From assembly GCA_001004905.1 (NCBI GenBank), contig LCRY01000002.1:69747-107404 (forward strand): a DNA stretch of 37,658 bases, in the 5' to 3' direction. This stretch comes from Parcubacteria group bacterium GW2011_GWA1_56_13 (lineage in GTDB: Bacteria; Patescibacteriota; Minisyncoccia; Phycocordibacterales; Phycocordibacteraceae). Position numbers and translations under genes: made by a program. A model generated the notes under the pieces. It was not told the origin of the DNA and ran no database searches. It was given only the letters and a program-made list of their open reading frames with translations. The stretch's first letter is position 1; the number at the start of each line of letters is the position of its first letter. Of the stretch, positions 1 to 7,852 are shown piece after piece.

Positions 1-1
1 G

Positions 2-670
2 GACGAGTACGAGATAACCAAAGAGGACGAGCGCATCGTTGTGTTCCGTGGCGGCAGGGGCGGTCTCGGCAACGCGCGCTTCAAGAGCTCGACCAACCAA
101 AACCCCTTTCAGCAGACGGCCGGCAGGGCGGGGAAGGGCGGGAATATCCACCTCACGCTCAAAATAATCGCCGATGCGGGGCTTGTGGGCCTGCCGAATG
201 CGGGGAAGTCCTCGCTTTTAAACGCGCTCACGCGGGCAAAGTCGAAGGTGGGCGTATACCCGTTCACCACGCTCGAGCCGAACCTGGGCGATTTCCACGG
301 GCGCATTCTCGCCGATATTCCGGGCCTCATCGAGGGCGCCTCGTCCGGCCGAGGCCTCGGCATCAAATTTCTCAAACACGTCGAGCGTACGGGCATTCTC
401 CTGCATCTCGTTTCCGCGACCCAGGAGGACCCTCTCGCGGCATACCGCGAAGTGCGCAAAGAGATAGAGTCCTTCGGTCACGGGCTTGCCGAGAAGCGCG
501 AGATACTCGTCCTGTCAAAAATAGACCTCGTTTCGCCTGAAGAACGCGAAACAAAAGTGCAGGCACTTGCTAGAGATATCGGCAGGGAAGTGCTTGCCGT
601 AACGGTCGAGGACCCGACAGTGCTCAAAACGTTCTCCGACCGGCTCACGCGCATGCTCGCGGAGGTCTAG
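2..670 (+). CDS. obg: GTPase Obg/CgtA (5' truncated by window edge)
   Basis: The frame is open from base 2, so the listed GTG at 41 is internal and the gene starts outside the window. The visible part holds the end of the glycine-rich Obg fold (GGRGGLGNARF) followed by the G domain: P-loop GLPNAGKSS, switch/G3 DIPGLIEGAS and G4 SKID. The family binds GTP/GDP and acts in late 50S ribosomal subunit maturation and the stringent response. The protein stops shortly after the G domain, so the OCT extension found in some homologues is absent; the short form is common. There is no recognisable terminator after the TAG. Identification is secure from the motifs. Confidence 0.95.
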   Translation, partial: DEYEITKEDERIVVFRGGRGGLGNARFKSSTNQNPFQQTAGRAGKGGNIHLTLKIIADAGLVGLPNAGKSSLLNALTRAKSKVGVYPFTTLEPNLGDFHGRILADIPGLIEGASSGRGLGIKFLKHVERTGILLHLVSATQEDPLAAYREVRKEIESFGHGLAEKREILVLSKIDLVSPEERETKVQALARDIGREVLAVTVEDPTVLKTFSDRLTRMLAEV

Positions 671-688
671 GCATTTCGGGCGGGAAGT

Positions 689-694
689 TATACT
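689..694 (+). promoter_or_regulatory. Possible -10 box (TATACT) upstream of gatB
   Basis: TATACT lies 80 bases before the gatB ATG, just after the obg stop. If used, the transcript would carry an 80-base leader containing the perfect 13-bp hairpin at 726-758. No convincing -35 was seen. Confidence 0.35.
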
Positions 695-725
695 CTAGGG
701 GAAATGGCTGCCTATCGCCCCACCA

Positions 726-758
726 CCCCATTAGAAATAAAACCCATTTCTAATGGGG
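726..758 (+). repeat. Perfect 13-bp stem-loop ahead of gatB
   Basis: CCCCATTAGAAAT (726-738) and ATTTCTAATGGGG (746-758) are exact reverse complements around a 7-base loop. No T-run follows, so it is not a classical terminator. It lies 16 bases before the gatB start and could be a leader hairpin, a transcript-end stabiliser for obg, or a dispersed palindromic repeat. Confidence 0.75.
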
Positions 759-774
759 CAAGTCGGTTGACTAT

Positions 775-2193
775 ATGAAAAAACAGTACATCCCAACCAT
801 AGGATTGGAGGTGCATGCTGAGTTAAAGACGCGGACCAAGATGTTCTGCGACTCCAAAAACGACCCCGACGAGACGCGGCCGAACACGCACGTCTGCCCG
901 GTGTGCATGGCGCATCCGGGCACGCTGCCCGTCATCAACCGCGAAGCGGTCCGCCACATCCTGCGCATCGGCACGGCCGTCGGCGGCACGCTCGCCGATT
1001 TCACCGAGTTCGACCGCAAAAGCTATTTCTATCCCGACATTCCGAAGGGGTACCAGATAAGCCAGTACATTCATCCGCTTGTCGTGGGCGGGAAACTCAC
1101 GGGAGTCGCGCTCACGCGCGTCCACTTGGAGGAAGACACGGCGCGTTCCATCCATTCGGGCGGGAAAAGCCTGGTAGATTTCAACCGCGCCGGCATCCCG
1201 CTTATGGAACTCGTGACCGAACCGGTCATCCCCGACGCGGAGACGGCGGGAAAATTCGCGCGCGAACTCCAGCTCCTCCTGCGCACCCTCGGCGCCTCCG
1301 AAGCGAACCTGGAGAAGGGAGAAATGCGTATCGAGGCGAACATTTCGATATCAAAAAGCGGCGATTTCGGGACGAAAGTGGAGGTGAAAAACCTCAATTC
1401 CTTCCGCTCCGTCGAGCGCGCCATCGCGTTTGAAATAGAGCGCCAAACGGCTCTCCTTTCGGAAGGAAAAAAAGTGGAGCAGGAGACGCGCGGGTGGAAC
1501 GAGGAAAGGCAGGAAACCTTCCACCAGCGCTTCAAGGAGGGAAGCGCCGACTACCGGTATTTCCCGGAGCCGGATCTTCCGAAATTGTTCCTATCGGAGG
1601 TCCCCGGGTTCTCCAAAGAGGCGGTCCGCGCGACACTGCCGGAGCTGCCCTGGGAGCGGCGTACGCGATACGCATCGGCATACGCGCTCAAAGAAAGCGA
1701 CATCGCGTATCTCGGCGCGACGCCGGAACGCGCTACATTTTTTGATATGGTCGCCAAGGCGCTCGACGACGATACTGAATTGGTGACCCGTGCGGCGAAT
1801 TACATTATCTCGGACCTCGCCGGCATATACGCGAGCCGAGGCCGCGAAGATTTCGCATCCCTCGATGCGCTTGCCTTCGCGAAACTCATGCGCCTTGCCG
1901 CCGACCACACGCTTTCTTCTCGCGGTACCAAAGACACCCTGCGCATCATGGTTGAGAAAGGAGGAGACCCTGAAGCGATAGCGAGGGAGCATGGCCTCGT
2001 GCAGATCCACGATGCGGGAGCTTTGGCCGCGGCGGTGGATGCGGTCCTCTCAAGAGAAGGGAAAGCGGTGCAAGAGTATAAAAGCGGCAAACAGGCGGCC
2101 CTGCAGTACTTAATAGGGAAGTCCATGAAAGAGAGCGGCGGGGCAGGAAACCCGGAAAGCATCCGTAAGCTCATAACCGAGAAAGTGGGCTAG
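775..2193 (+). CDS. gatB: Aspartyl/glutamyl-tRNA amidotransferase subunit B
   Basis: Subunit B of the GatCAB complex, which converts Glu-tRNA(Gln) or Asp-tRNA(Asn) to the amidated forms; GatB is the ATP-dependent kinase part and receives ammonia from GatA. The 472 residues are full length. The N terminus reads IGLEVHAEL, then the cysteine pair HVCPVCMAHPG corresponding to the zinc site, then DFNRAGIPLMELVTEP, typical of the catalytic cradle. The C terminus (YLIGKSMKESGG...) is the YqeY-like tRNA-binding tail. No Shine-Dalgarno sequence is evident before the ATG. gatA and gatC are not in the window. Confidence 0.97.
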   Translation: MKKQYIPTIGLEVHAELKTRTKMFCDSKNDPDETRPNTHVCPVCMAHPGTLPVINREAVRHILRIGTAVGGTLADFTEFDRKSYFYPDIPKGYQISQYIHPLVVGGKLTGVALTRVHLEEDTARSIHSGGKSLVDFNRAGIPLMELVTEPVIPDAETAGKFARELQLLLRTLGASEANLEKGEMRIEANISISKSGDFGTKVEVKNLNSFRSVERAIAFEIERQTALLSEGKKVEQETRGWNEERQETFHQRFKEGSADYRYFPEPDLPKLFLSEVPGFSKEAVRATLPELPWERRTRYASAYALKESDIAYLGATPERATFFDMVAKALDDDTELVTRAANYIISDLAGIYASRGREDFASLDALAFAKLMRLAADHTLSSRGTKDTLRIMVEKGGDPEAIAREHGLVQIHDAGALAAAVDAVLSREGKAVQEYKSGKQAALQYLIGKSMKESGGAGNPESIRKLITEKVG

Positions 2194-2229
2194 TTGTACA
2201 CAGCCCTTCCATACCAGCCGAGATACGGC

Positions 2230-2235
2230 TATACT
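2230..2235 (+). promoter_or_regulatory. -10 box (TATACT), near-leaderless start
   Basis: TATACT ends 7 bases before the ATG at 2243. A weak -35 (TTCCAT, 2207-2212) lies exactly 17 bases upstream. Transcription would begin at or next to the start codon. Confidence 0.5.
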
Positions 2236-2242
2236 GTCCGGA

Positions 2243-3010
2243 ATGGAGCAGATTCTCATCGGAGAAAAGAACTACATATCGTCGAAACGAGCTGCCCAGC
2301 TGACCGGGTATGCGAAGGACTATATCGGACAGCTCTGCAGAGAGGGGAGAGTGCCGGCGCGGCTCGTCGGCCGCAGTTGGTATGTACTTGAATCGGCGAT
2401 ACGCGACCACCGTTTTGGGGCATCTGAAAAGGAAAAATCCGTGCGATCAGCGCCGCTGTCTTCGCCGACGTGGGAGTCCCCGCGCTACGAAGCGTCTTCG
2501 GAAGAACTCCTTCCTTCTTTGAACCGGCCCCAAGCTGTCGAACTCTCCACCGAACCTGCGCCCGTCGCGCCGGAAGTATCACAACAGCATTTACAGGATT
2601 CGTGGCGCGCATGGTTCGAACGAGTAGGTAACTCCGGCGGATCGGACGTTTCAGAACCGAGAAACGAGCCGGAAATCGTTTCTACGGAAATTCCGACAGA
2701 GGAGACAAGAGAACCGGAGACAGAAGAAGTGAATATACCCATTCGTACGGTCTACGAACTGCCGCCCGATGACCTTCTACCTCGCCATCACGTGACCGAA
2801 GTACGGAACGACGAAGAATTCGTGCAAGAACAGCAGGAAAGAAGGCCTGCGAGAGGAAGAGGTGCGGTAAGGACCATTCAAATAACGGGGGTGCTTATTG
2901 CGATAGTGCTTGCTGGACTTGCAGTAATTGGGACGGGATATTTTGATACATATATACCCTCGGATAGCCAAGTCGGTATAATTGCCGGAGTTGCTTCGTA
3001 TAATAGATAG
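2243..3010 (+). CDS. HTH-domain protein with C-terminal membrane segment
   Basis: 255 residues, no named family recognised. Residues 11-55 (ISSKRAAQLTGYAKDYIGQL then LCREGRVPARLVGRSWYV) resemble the excisionase/MerR-type winged helix-turn-helix. A long acidic, Pro/Ser/Glu-rich linker (60-208) follows, then one hydrophobic helix (about 213-233) and a short tail. This suggests a cytoplasmic DNA-binding-like head tethered to the membrane, loosely like ToxR/CadC. The same N-terminal module (AAxLxGYxKxYxxxLCRxG) starts the giant fibre gene 0.84 kb downstream, so the two are related. It may be a regulator, or a truncated relative of the fibre whose extracellular part has been lost. The start follows a TATACT box by 7 bases. 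Confidence 0.75.
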   Translation: MEQILIGEKNYISSKRAAQLTGYAKDYIGQLCREGRVPARLVGRSWYVLESAIRDHRFGASEKEKSVRSAPLSSPTWESPRYEASSEELLPSLNRPQAVELSTEPAPVAPEVSQQHLQDSWRAWFERVGNSGGSDVSEPRNEPEIVSTEIPTEETREPETEEVNIPIRTVYELPPDDLLPRHHVTEVRNDEEFVQEQQERRPARGRGAVRTIQITGVLIAIVLAGLAVIGTGYFDTYIPSDSQVGIIAGVASYNR

Positions 3011-3363
3011 CATAATTGCTCAATTTCTTGTCTCGGATAGACACATCACGGTTACATTAACAGAGAAACTGACCAAAAAGTGCTATACGAGAAATATTGG
3101 CCATAAACCACTGCTTGTGTCGAAAAAGCGTCCACTCCGGGCAATAACTGACTATTTTGGGCATTCTGTCAGTGATTTATGTCGCACAATGTTTTCAATA
3201 TTTTACGACGCACGCAAAATCAATAAAAACTCGCGAAAAAATAGACGTTCGTGATAAGTATTAGTTTAGTGTCTGATATATCTAGGAAATGCTAATTATA
3301 ATTTGGATTCAGCAACTGCGTACTGGTCTTGATTTTTAAATTTTTCCGGTTTTGAGCGTGCTG

Positions 3364-3387
3364 AAAACTCACGAAAATGAGTTTTTT
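3364..3387 (+). terminator. Weak terminator-like hairpin
   Basis: AAAACTCA, a six-base loop, then TGAGTTTT followed by two more T. The stem is 8 bp but has only two G-C pairs, so it is a weak candidate for ending transcription from the HTH gene. Confidence 0.3.
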
Positions 3388-3422
3388 ACAGGTTCATGTA
3401 CGGTATATTCTTCACTCAAGGC

Positions 3423-3445
3423 GACCTGTAAACCTGCTACAGGTC
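3423..3445 (+). repeat. 8-bp inverted repeat GACCTGTA/TACAGGTC
   Basis: Exact inverted repeat with a 7-base loop in the AT-rich gap. Related half-sites (ACAGGTTC nearby upstream, ATGACCTACC downstream) surround it, so it may be an operator cluster; this is inference only. Confidence 0.4.
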
Positions 3446-3850
3446 ATAAAATGACCTACCAAGGATTAACTCTCCATTTTAAGCCAAAACCCCACTTTGG
3501 CATTTTCCCTTACGTTTGTTGCCGATGATTTTTAAAATTCAGAGTTTGATTTGATATGAATCAGATCTGCAAGAACACTTGTTATGGAATATTTATAAGA
3601 TACAGCAAATAAACCGGATTTTATCTCGATAAGCCGAGATATTTGTATAGAGCAAAAGGCGCTTAACGTGCATAAAGTGTGTACATCAGGTTGGTAAAAA
3701 GAGGGGCAATAGCGCATTGCTCTTGATCCTGGCTCCGTTTTGGAAGCGGTCCTTGTTGATAACAAAGAGCCACTTATCCCCAGTGGTCAAAAATTTCTAC
3801 GTAATATTGCTGAGAAATCAAGTAAACTATTAGTGATTATAGCGATTTCC

Positions 3851-6800
3851 ATGGCTCCTTTTTTCAACGAAAAATCGCAAAAAAATATTCAAATTCCCGA
3901 AGCCGCAAATCTCTCTGGGTACAGCAAGGGATATCTCTCCTACCTGTGCCGAACGGGAAAAATACTTGGGACGTACTCCCACAACGAGTGGTCCGTCGAT
4001 CTTGCATCTCTTGAGGGGTTCATGAGAAGCCAGTCCGAGCGCAAAGAAGCCCGGGCCCGCTCGCTCGCAAGTTCCCGCGCGATCGAGTACCAGAGCCGCC
4101 GCCCGCCGTCTCCCGCCTCTAACGTTCCCGCAGTCGTCCATGCGCCTCCTCCCGCGCGCAGGAGTAAATACGGATTTACGAAACCAGTATTTACTCCAGC
4201 AGAAACGACGGTGGGTTCACCATCTCTCTTTTCTAAATACGCGGCAGGCATGACGGCACTCGCCGTCATCACGCTTTCGGCGCTTGCCGCGCATACTCTC
4301 GTACCGCCGATCGCCGTCCGCGTCGCTTCTCTCACGAAGGACGCCGCTTTCGATGTCAGAATCGTCTTTGGCGACGTGTCCGCGCGCATTGCTGAAAAAG
4401 TCGAAGAAGCGCGAAAGGTCGAACATGCGCACACGCCGCTCGCTCTCGCGGATGTTCGAGCGCTTGCACAACCGGATCTTTCGGCGCTACGTATGAACGT
4501 TGATAGTGCGCGACGCGTCAGTGTTTCGATGGAAGCGATCGTGGCAGGCACGCTTCCAGCTTCGACAAGAATGAGTATGGACGGTGAGTTACGAACGCTC
4601 GCGCGCGATGCGTATCATCTTCTGACTTCGCCATCGGCTACTTTTGACGCGCTCATGGGTGCGCATGCCATCCTCGGTGAACGCGCGTACACCGCGACGG
4701 TTGCTTCATTCTCCACGTATCGTTCGCTCATTGACACATTAGGCGAGCGGTCGCTGGCACTCGCCGTCTCCGCCCGCGACCTCCTCTCCCGCGCCCCCCG
4801 CTTCGTCTCCGACCTGAACCTCGCCCTGGGCTCCGCAATCGTCAACGCCTCCCACGCGGCGATACGCGCCGACGCGTCGCTTGCATACGGCCTCTCAAAG
4901 GCGGCGCCGAAGAGCGCCGCCGCTCTCGCCGCGCTTTTCGGCACCGCGGGCGACACGCTCGCCCGCACCACGGCGCGCATTCCCGCCCTTGCCACCTCCT
5001 TCTTCCTCGATACCGCCGCTCTTCCATCCGAGCTTGCCCCCACCATCGCAGAAGCGGTCTTCGACGCAGAATACCGCGCCGCCGAGCGCTTCCTGGCCCT
5101 CTCTGACCGCACCGCGCGCCTCTCCCTCGCCTCGCTCTTTGCCGCCGGACACTTCGCACAGGATTCGCTCGCCCTCCTGCGCGCCGCTCCTCCCGCCCTC
5201 GACGACGCGTACCTCGGCACCATCGGCAAAGGCGCTGTCGCCATCAACCAGGCGACCGCACCGCTCCTCGCTGCCATCGCCCCGTCTCTCTCCGCGGGCG
5301 AAGAGCTCGCCCTCGCCACATACCAAACTATCCAGAACCTCTTCGATGCCACCAACCGCATGCTCGCCCTCCTGCTTGGCCCGCCGCCCGTCGTCGTCTC
5401 GAACCCTCCTCCCACACGCTCGGTCCTCACCACGCTCTCCGCCAGCACCACGCCCGCCACATACACCACCATCGTCCAGGGCATCTCCCTCGCTTCGCTC
5501 GACCAGTCGCTCGCCACGCTTCGGGCAAACATCATCGCCGAGGTTTCCGGCATGATCAATCCGGTCGCCACTCAGGTGGCATACGACCACGTCTTCAAAT
5601 ACACCGAGACCGCCCCCTTCAACGGCGGCTCGGTCGAGAACGACGTCTCCGCACCCTTCTTCACCGCAAGCGATGCGGACGGGACGAACGCCTTCGCCGG
5701 CACCTTCTCCGCCGGCACGACGACGGTGAAGAATCTTGTCGTGACCAATACGAGCACAAGCACGTTCGCGGGCCCTCTTTCCGTTGCCGGCGCCCTCACC
5801 GTGACCGGAACCACCACCGCTGCCGGATTCATATCGACAAACCTCGGAGTTGCCCTCGCCCCCGCCTATACCTTCCAGGGCGATACCGGCACCGGCTTCT
5901 GGTCTCCCACCGCCTCCACCCTCGCGCTCTCGACCGGCGGCGTCGAACGCCTGCGCATCGACGCCGACGGCAACGTGGGCATCGGCACCTCTTCTCCCGA
6001 CGCCCTCCTCTCGCTCCAGCAAGTCACCAACGGCACAACCTTCCTAAGCGCATACCGCGTGACCGACATCGCCCCTTCAGGCGACTTCATCTCCTTCAAA
6101 CAGAACGACGGCACCACGCTCTTCCGCGTGGACAACTCGGGCAACCTCCTTGCCGGCGGCATCATCAACTCCGGCTCCCAGACCATCACGTCCACGAGCC
6201 AGCCGCAGTTCCGCATACAGTACGACCCTTCAAACGAAATCACCTTTGCCGCAGGAGTGACCGGCACTACCACTGTCGGCTTAAACGGCACCGCCCCCGG
6301 CCTTGCCTTCACCCCCCAGTCGAACCTCGTGAACCAGTTCAACTTCACCAATGCGTCGAGCGACTCCGTGCTCTCCATCGATACGGTGAACAAGCGGGTG
6401 GGGGTGGGGACGACGAGTCCGTGGGCCCAACTCTCGGTGAACCCGAACGGCATCACGGGCCCCGCATTCGTCGTCGGTTCCTCAACCGCGACAAACTTCA
6501 TCGTGACGAATGCGGGAAAGGTCGGTATTGGTACCGCTGCGCCGTCGAATCAATTGAGTGTCGCAGGTTCCATTGATCTGGGTACGATGGGTAATTTTCT
6601 TACCGGCTATGGCCGCTCTATTTCCTGGTCAACTGCTGGTACAAGCCATAATGACAGCGCATCTCTCATGGCACTTTCAGGCAATATACTAAAAATCAGG
6701 GGCTCCGGAGCTATTACGTTAAATGAAGATAATTCAGGCAACGTCGGCATCGGGACGACGAGTCCGTGGGCCCAACTCTCGGTGAACCCGAACGGCATCA

Positions 6801-7852
6801 CCGGCCCGTCGTTCGTCATTGGCTCTTCGACCGCCACCAACTTTATCGTGACGAACAAGGGAAATGTGGGCATCGGCACGACGAATACATATACGAATGG
6901 CACCGGTAATTTAACCGTAAACAATTTTTTGCAAGTCGGAAATTCAATTCAGGGTTTAGGTGGCGGCAGCCAAGGCGACCTGTTTCTTGGCGGCGGTACC
7001 GGCAACTCACAGGTTTATATCAATGCCGGCGCCATAGGTTCTATCGTAAGCGGCGGCATTAGTTTGGGAGAAACAAATAATTATTGGAGCAATGCGTTTA
7101 TTGCCAGCACCATTACATTTGGCAGCGCGGGAGCGGGAGACACCGGCCTCTCCCGCATCTCGGCAGGCAAAATCGGCGTTGGCACCGGCACGGCAGGAAG
7201 CTCGGCAGGGACTCTGATAGCAAACACGGTCGGCATCGGGACGACGAGTCCGGGAGCGAAGCTGCATATCGAGGGTGGTACATCGGGCAGCTCGTTCGCC
7301 TCTATGTATCTAATCAACAATACGGCATATTCTGCTGGTTCTGCCGTAAGGATTTCGCTCGCCCCAGATTCAGCATATGGCTCGAATCCCGCTACCTACG
7401 CTCCGTACATTGAAAGCTACGCACAAAATGACGCAAGCAAGGCTGGTCTTGCATTTGCGACATATAACGGGGCCGGTTTTCCAGAAGAGAGACTAAGGAT
7501 TACAGCTGCTGGCAACGTCGGCATCGGGACGACGAGTCCGAGCACTCGTCTGCATATCGTTGACTCAAATCCTGTCGGTGCCGCGAATACGGTTGCCAAT
7601 CAGGACGTACTTACGGTGGACAGTAATACCTACGCGTATATAAACCTTCGTTCCCCTTCTTCCGGCACCGACATAGCGGGAGGTATTTTGTTCAGTGACG
7701 ACGCGAGGGCGCGGGGAGGAGTCATCTACAACCATCGGGAGTCTAACGCGGTATCTGACCGCTTGGACTTTTTGACCTCTGCCGGCACGAGAATGTCAAT
7801 CAACTCCTCCGGCAACGTCGGCATCGGCAGGGGCGCTCTTGGACGTGTATAA
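3851..7852 (+). CDS. Giant surface fibre, N-terminal part (HTH + membrane segment + stalk + repeats); frameshifted at its end
   Basis: First part of a ~3,050-residue protein interrupted near base 7827. I start at the ATG at 3851 because the homology with the 2243-3010 protein begins just after it; the track's earlier TTG adds unrelated residues. Order: HTH-like module at residues 13-60 (IPEAANLSGYSKGYLSYLCR), Pro/Arg-rich linker, one membrane helix near 131-152, an Ala/Leu-rich helical stalk of about 350 residues, then beta-rich repeats built on GNVGIGTTSP, as in trimeric phage tail fibres and many CPR surface proteins. The frame ends in GNVGIGRGALGRV, where GIGTTSP-x-ALLDV would be expected, so about 11 bases of a repeat appear to be missing. 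The continuation is in the ORF at 7839. Likely role: a membrane-anchored extracellular adhesin or fibre. Confidence 0.85.
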   Translation: MAPFFNEKSQKNIQIPEAANLSGYSKGYLSYLCRTGKILGTYSHNEWSVDLASLEGFMRSQSERKEARARSLASSRAIEYQSRRPPSPASNVPAVVHAPPPARRSKYGFTKPVFTPAETTVGSPSLFSKYAAGMTALAVITLSALAAHTLVPPIAVRVASLTKDAAFDVRIVFGDVSARIAEKVEEARKVEHAHTPLALADVRALAQPDLSALRMNVDSARRVSVSMEAIVAGTLPASTRMSMDGELRTLARDAYHLLTSPSATFDALMGAHAILGERAYTATVASFSTYRSLIDTLGERSLALAVSARDLLSRAPRFVSDLNLALGSAIVNASHAAIRADASLAYGLSKAAPKSAAALAALFGTAGDTLARTTARIPALATSFFLDTAALPSELAPTIAEAVFDAEYRAAERFLALSDRTARLSLASLFAAGHFAQDSLALLRAAPPALDDAYLGTIGKGAVAINQATAPLLAAIAPSLSAGEELALATYQTIQNLFDATNRMLALLLGPPPVVVSNPPPTRSVLTTLSASTTPATYTTIVQGISLASLDQSLATLRANIIAEVSGMINPVATQVAYDHVFKYTETAPFNGGSVENDVSAPFFTASDADGTNAFAGTFSAGTTTVKNLVVTNTSTSTFAGPLSVAGALTVTGTTTAAGFISTNLGVALAPAYTFQGDTGTGFWSPTASTLALSTGGVERLRIDADGNVGIGTSSPDALLSLQQVTNGTTFLSAYRVTDIAPSGDFISFKQNDGTTLFRVDNSGNLLAGGIINSGSQTITSTSQPQFRIQYDPSNEITFAAGVTGTTTVGLNGTAPGLAFTPQSNLVNQFNFTNASSDSVLSIDTVNKRVGVGTTSPWAQLSVNPNGITGPAFVVGSSTATNFIVTNAGKVGIGTAAPSNQLSVAGSIDLGTMGNFLTGYGRSISWSTAGTSHNDSASLMALSGNILKIRGSGAITLNEDNSGNVGIGTTSPWAQLSVNPNGITGPSFVIGSSTATNFIVTNKGNVGIGTTNTYTNGTGNLTVNNFLQVGNSIQGLGGGSQGDLFLGGGTGNSQVYINAGAIGSIVSGGISLGETNNYWSNAFIASTITFGSAGAGDTGLSRISAGKIGVGTGTAGSSAGTLIANTVGIGTTSPGAKLHIEGGTSGSSFASMYLINNTAYSAGSAVRISLAPDSAYGSNPATYAPYIESYAQNDASKAGLAFATYNGAGFPEERLRITAAGNVGIGTTSPSTRLHIVDSNPVGAANTVANQDVLTVDSNTYAYINLRSPSSGTDIAGGILFSDDARARGGVIYNHRESNAVSDRLDFLTSAGTRMSINSSGNVGIGRGALGRV
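6407..6456 (+). repeat. 50-nt exact repeat in fibre gene, copy 1 of 2
   Basis: Identical to 6752-6801, offset 345 nt (115 codons). It starts in the TTSP motif and encodes SPWAQLSVNPNGIT. Downstream similarity continues with substitutions (STATNFIVTN in both), showing duplication of a ~50-residue module. Confidence 0.85.
6752..6801 (+). repeat. 50-nt exact repeat in fibre gene, copy 2 of 2
   Basis: Second copy of the module at 6407-6456; see that entry. Confidence 0.85.

Larger units (their letters stand above)
3011..3850 (+). other. AT-rich 0.84-kb gap without a convincing gene
   Basis: Composition is clearly more AT-rich than on either side. Listed ORFs here (2982-3254 plus, 3532-3765 minus) are short, overlap other features or lack recognisable domains. 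The gap contains an AT-rich hairpin with T-run (3364-3387), an 8-bp inverted repeat (3423-3445) and scattered short palindromes. It could be a long regulatory leader for the fibre gene, a transferred fragment, or decayed sequence left by truncation of the upstream HTH gene. Confidence 0.6.

Noticed and set aside
2982-3254. 90-aa ORF in the AT-rich gap
   Set aside because: Overlaps the end of the HTH gene, has no recognisable domain, and shows no clear start context of its own.
3760-3785. DnaA-box-like words (TTGATAAC, TTATCCCCA), possible origin near 3.7 kb
   Set aside because: Imperfect, only one or two copies, and no dnaA/dnaN nearby; gyrB alone at 31.6 kb does not mark an origin.
3740-3850. 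TTG start at 3740 for the fibre gene
   Set aside because: The extra 37 residues are unrelated to the HTH head and lie in the AT-rich gap; ATG 3851 directly precedes the conserved domain.
4615-6022. Long minus- and plus-strand ORFs overlapping the fibre gene (318, 375 and 224 aa)
   Set aside because: They are Arg/Ala/Gly- or Ser/Pro-rich shadows of GC-rich coding DNA; the plus frame through the region carries the coherent domain order.
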